From Nitrospira sp. (GTDB lineage Bacteria; Nitrospirota; Nitrospiria; Nitrospirales; Nitrospiraceae), in NCBI GenBank assembly GCA_024760545.1, contig CP060501.1, positions 2,930,036-2,994,035 on the forward strand: a stretch of DNA of 64,000 nt, given 5' to 3'. The translations under genes and the position numbers were made by a program. Position 1 is the first letter of the stretch; each line of letters starts with the position of its first letter. Shown here in pieces: positions 62,024-64,000 of this stretch. The notes under the pieces are model-generated. The model saw only the letters and a program-made list of their open reading frames with translations. It did no database searches and had not been told where the DNA came from.

Positions 62024-63028
62024 TCAAGGAATCGAGCTGACCGGCTGCGGCTGAGGGTTGTCGGCAGCTTGGTCAAACTTGATCTCGATGTAGGCTTTAT
62101 TCTTTAAATCTACCAGCCAGGATTGGTACATGTCATCGCTCTTCTTCTGGTAGACCAACGTCTGAATTTCACGCCATACATCCTCGTACTGACGAAACTG
62201 TTTCGGCTTCTTGTCATCCAGACGGATGATTTGGATTCCCTCCGGGCTCTCAATAATGTCGGAGATCCCCCCCGGCACCAAGTGGGCGATCGCCTGTTCA
62301 ATCACCGGTAAGAGCTCCCCGTGCCGGACCAATCCGAGCCGTCCGCCTTGCAGGGCATTGCCGCCGTCGGAATACTGCATGGCGACATCTTCAAATTTCT
62401 CGCCGCGCTTCAGCTCATCCATGGCGCGCCGGGCCTTGGTCAGGGCGTCCGCCAGTCCGTCGGCGGAACGTGGCTTAATGATGATCTGGCTCAGATGGTA
62501 TTCCTGGGGATGGGCGAATCGCTCGCGATGTTCCTGGTAGTACCGCTTAATCTCCGAGTCTCCGACCATAATGTTGCCGCGAATGTGTTGGTCTACTACT
62601 TTCATGAGGATCAGCTGATCACGAACGTCCCGAACGTTCATCGGATTGGCGGTGTCGAGAGAGCCGCTTTGTTGCTTCACCTGCGCAAGGGCCTGCTTGA
62701 CTTCGAGATCGGACACCTCGACCTTTTTGGCCTTGGCTTCTTGCAGTTGCAGTCTCCGCTCGATCAGCTTCGTCAATGCCATGTATTCCGCTGTCTTCAA
62801 TCGCTGGGCGAGATCGTTTCCACGGTGCTCGCGGGAGAGACGCTCCTTCTCCGTTCCGAACTCTCGTTTGACATCCGACAACATGATCAATTCGGAATTC
62901 ACGATGGCCACGATGCGATCCTGCAAATGAGCGGCTGAAAAGGCTGCGGGCCAGGTCGACACCGCCAACAAGGCCAACGGCAATTTGAATCGGATCAGCC
63001 AATCTGAACGGAGCGAGACGCGTTTCAT
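62024..63028 (-). CDS. SurA-like periplasmic parvulin peptidyl-prolyl isomerase
   Basis: A 334-residue exported chaperone. Signal peptide (LPLALLAVSTWPAAFSAAH), then a SurA N-terminal domain (IVAIVNSELIMLSDVKREFG) and one parvulin domain: YHLSQIIIKPRSADGLADAL, KFEDVAMQYSDGGNALQGGR and GLVRHGELLPVIEQAIAHL, GISDIIESPEGIQIIRLD. Probably assists outer-membrane protein folding. Start at 63028 is preferred because the signal peptide then begins MKRVSLRSDW. Probably second gene after the lipoprotein chaperone, 72 bases upstream. Confidence 0.9.
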   Translation of the reverse strand: MKRVSLRSDWLIRFKLPLALLAVSTWPAAFSAAHLQDRIVAIVNSELIMLSDVKREFGTEKERLSREHRGNDLAQRLKTAEYMALTKLIERRLQLQEAKAKKVEVSDLEVKQALAQVKQQSGSLDTANPMNVRDVRDQLILMKVVDQHIRGNIMVGDSEIKRYYQEHRERFAHPQEYHLSQIIIKPRSADGLADALTKARRAMDELKRGEKFEDVAMQYSDGGNALQGGRLGLVRHGELLPVIEQAIAHLVPGGISDIIESPEGIQIIRLDDKKPKQFRQYEDVWREIQTLVYQKKSDDMYQSWLVDLKNKAYIEIKFDQAADNPQPQPVSSIP

Positions 63029-63100
63029 GATCTTTTCACCCGGTAGTGCGTGTGCCGACAATTCTACATGAAAAAGATAGGTCTGTGGAATCGGGTCAGG

Positions 63101-63997
63101 CTAGCGTTTTCCGGTGTCCTCGGTGATATAGCGGGAAGCCTCGGCGAAGCGAACAGCGGCGTTGGTCCGGATATCGGCTATGACTTCATCGAACCGTTTG
63201 CGGCGCTTATCGGCCAGTAACTCTTGCCGAAGCCGTTCCTGCGTCGCCAGGTCGGCTTGGATAATTGTCTCGTCAAGAGGGCTCAGCATAACCAAATAAT
63301 ACCCGTTCTCAGACTTAATGGGCGCACTGACCATCCCCAGTTTGAGCGTATGGATGACGGAATCAACTTCGGAAGGCACCAGCCCTTTTCGGTACGGCCC
63401 GAGGTCGCCCCCTTTTGCTTTTGTCTTCTCGTCGATCGAGTACCGTTGCGCGAACTTCGCAAAGTTTCCACCGCGATTGACCTGCGCCTCGAGGTCCCTG
63501 GCTGCATACACATTGGGCAGCAGCATCAGCGAGACGTTGGCTTTTAAAGGATCCAACAGCTCGCTTGCATGGCTCTCGTAGTAGGAGGCGAGTTCCCCCT
63601 GCGTGAGCTCGACCTTGGATTGGAGTTTGTCCTTCAATAGCTCGTCGAGGATCAACTGCTCTTTATATCTCTGGGTTTTGTCCCGTATGGCATCGTTCTG
63701 ATCAAGCCCACGGCGGCGGGCTTCCTGCATCAGCAGCTCTCGGGTGATGAGTTCATCCAGAAATCTTCGCTTGCCGCCTTCCTTTTCGTAGCGGGAACGC
63801 GTGGCCTGGGAAAGTTCGCCCCAGCGAAGATCAAATTCGGTTTGAGTGATGGCCCGCCCATTGACCAGGGCGACAACCGGCTCTTCTTGCCGCTCTGCGC
63901 AGCCCGACAATACCGCACCCCACCCGGCCAATAGGCCGACAAGAAGTAAAGACAGGCGATATGTGCTGCCGAGGATGGGGAACCGGAAAAGCATCAT
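63101..63997 (-). CDS. PpiC-type peptidyl-prolyl isomerase lipoprotein
   Basis: A 298-residue protein. The signal ends in a lipobox (AVLSGC, Cys at about 33), so it is a lipoprotein. A SurA/PrsA-like N-terminal domain (VVALVNGRAITQTEFDLRWG) is followed by a parvulin domain: ANVSLMLLPNVYAARDLEAQ, FAKFAQRYSIDEKTKAKGGD, LGPYRKGLVPSEVDSVIHTL and APIKSENGYYLVML. Two adjacent ATG codons at 63997 and 63994 are at the window edge; the upstream site cannot be judged. Paired with the SurA-like gene. Confidence 0.88.
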   Translation of the reverse strand: MMLFRFPILGSTYRLSLLLVGLLAGWGAVLSGCAERQEEPVVALVNGRAITQTEFDLRWGELSQATRSRYEKEGGKRRFLDELITRELLMQEARRRGLDQNDAIRDKTQRYKEQLILDELLKDKLQSKVELTQGELASYYESHASELLDPLKANVSLMLLPNVYAARDLEAQVNRGGNFAKFAQRYSIDEKTKAKGGDLGPYRKGLVPSEVDSVIHTLKLGMVSAPIKSENGYYLVMLSPLDETIIQADLATQERLRQELLADKRRKRFDEVIADIRTNAAVRFAEASRYITEDTGKR

Positions 63998-64000
63998 ATG

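Overview
The window looks like the chromosome of a Gram-negative bacterium, most likely Nitrospira or a close relative in the Nitrospirota. The reasons are moderately high GC, lipid A synthesis (LpxC), outer-membrane TolC and SurA-like proteins, a three-gene succinate dehydrogenase/fumarate reductase with a single cytochrome b subunit, a bactofilin, an oxidative-stress cluster, and many GTG/TTG starts. This is inferred from gene content, not from a database comparison. No rRNA, tRNA, CRISPR array, insertion sequence or phage gene was seen.

Layout. 0.1-9.6 kb: mixed housekeeping and accessory genes: a receiver-only regulator, a zinc-ribbon DUF4282 membrane protein running into an antiporter pseudogene, an RNase H-like exonuclease, a HI0933-type flavoprotein, a large coiled-coil MscS channel, two tandem zinc-ribbon microproteins (57 and 51 codons) and exonuclease III. 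9.7-12.7 kb: peroxide defence: OxyR (both redox cysteines at positions 199 and 208), Dps and a di-haem cytochrome c peroxidase, closed by a strong terminator. 12.7-20.7 kb: small MscS channel with a lipoprotein, a formylglycine-generating-enzyme-like (FGE-like) exported protein, PPK2, glycerophosphodiesterase, a ParB-N protein, pterin dehydratase and a RiPP-type B12 radical SAM enzyme.

21.0-28.1 kb: the most unusual block. A DUF4062 plus STAND-like protein, a MoxR AAA+ ATPase and a 1327-residue membrane protein (vWA-like, coiled coil, FGE-like tail) sit in one tight run, followed by a REP-like repeat and an orphan Hcp. The architecture resembles predicted NTP-dependent conflict systems built from MoxR, vWA and inactive STAND parts. 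28.3-31.4 kb: a small conserved protein, inositol monophosphatase, a HARE-HTH protein and LpxC.

32.0-48.3 kb: a surface-adhesin locus. TolC, a HlyD-type adaptor, a GAF-HlyD adaptor broken by a perfect 14-bp tandem duplication, an M50 peptidase/HlyD protein and a 1979-residue LEPR/DUF4347/LamG/cadherin-repeat adhesin are co-directional. They are followed by a histidine kinase, a receiver protein and a receiver-GGDEF diguanylate cyclase. This suggests export of a large adhesin under two-component and c-di-GMP control; a PilZ protein with intact binding motifs lies at 52 kb.

48.4-64 kb: core metabolism and envelope: succinate dehydrogenase/fumarate reductase, PilZ, LemA with two TPM-domain proteins, bactofilin, a MurJ-Ogt-Dtd-hypothetical-isoaspartyl peptidase-VOC run, monofunctional transglycosylase, the EngB GTPase and two parvulin-type chaperones.
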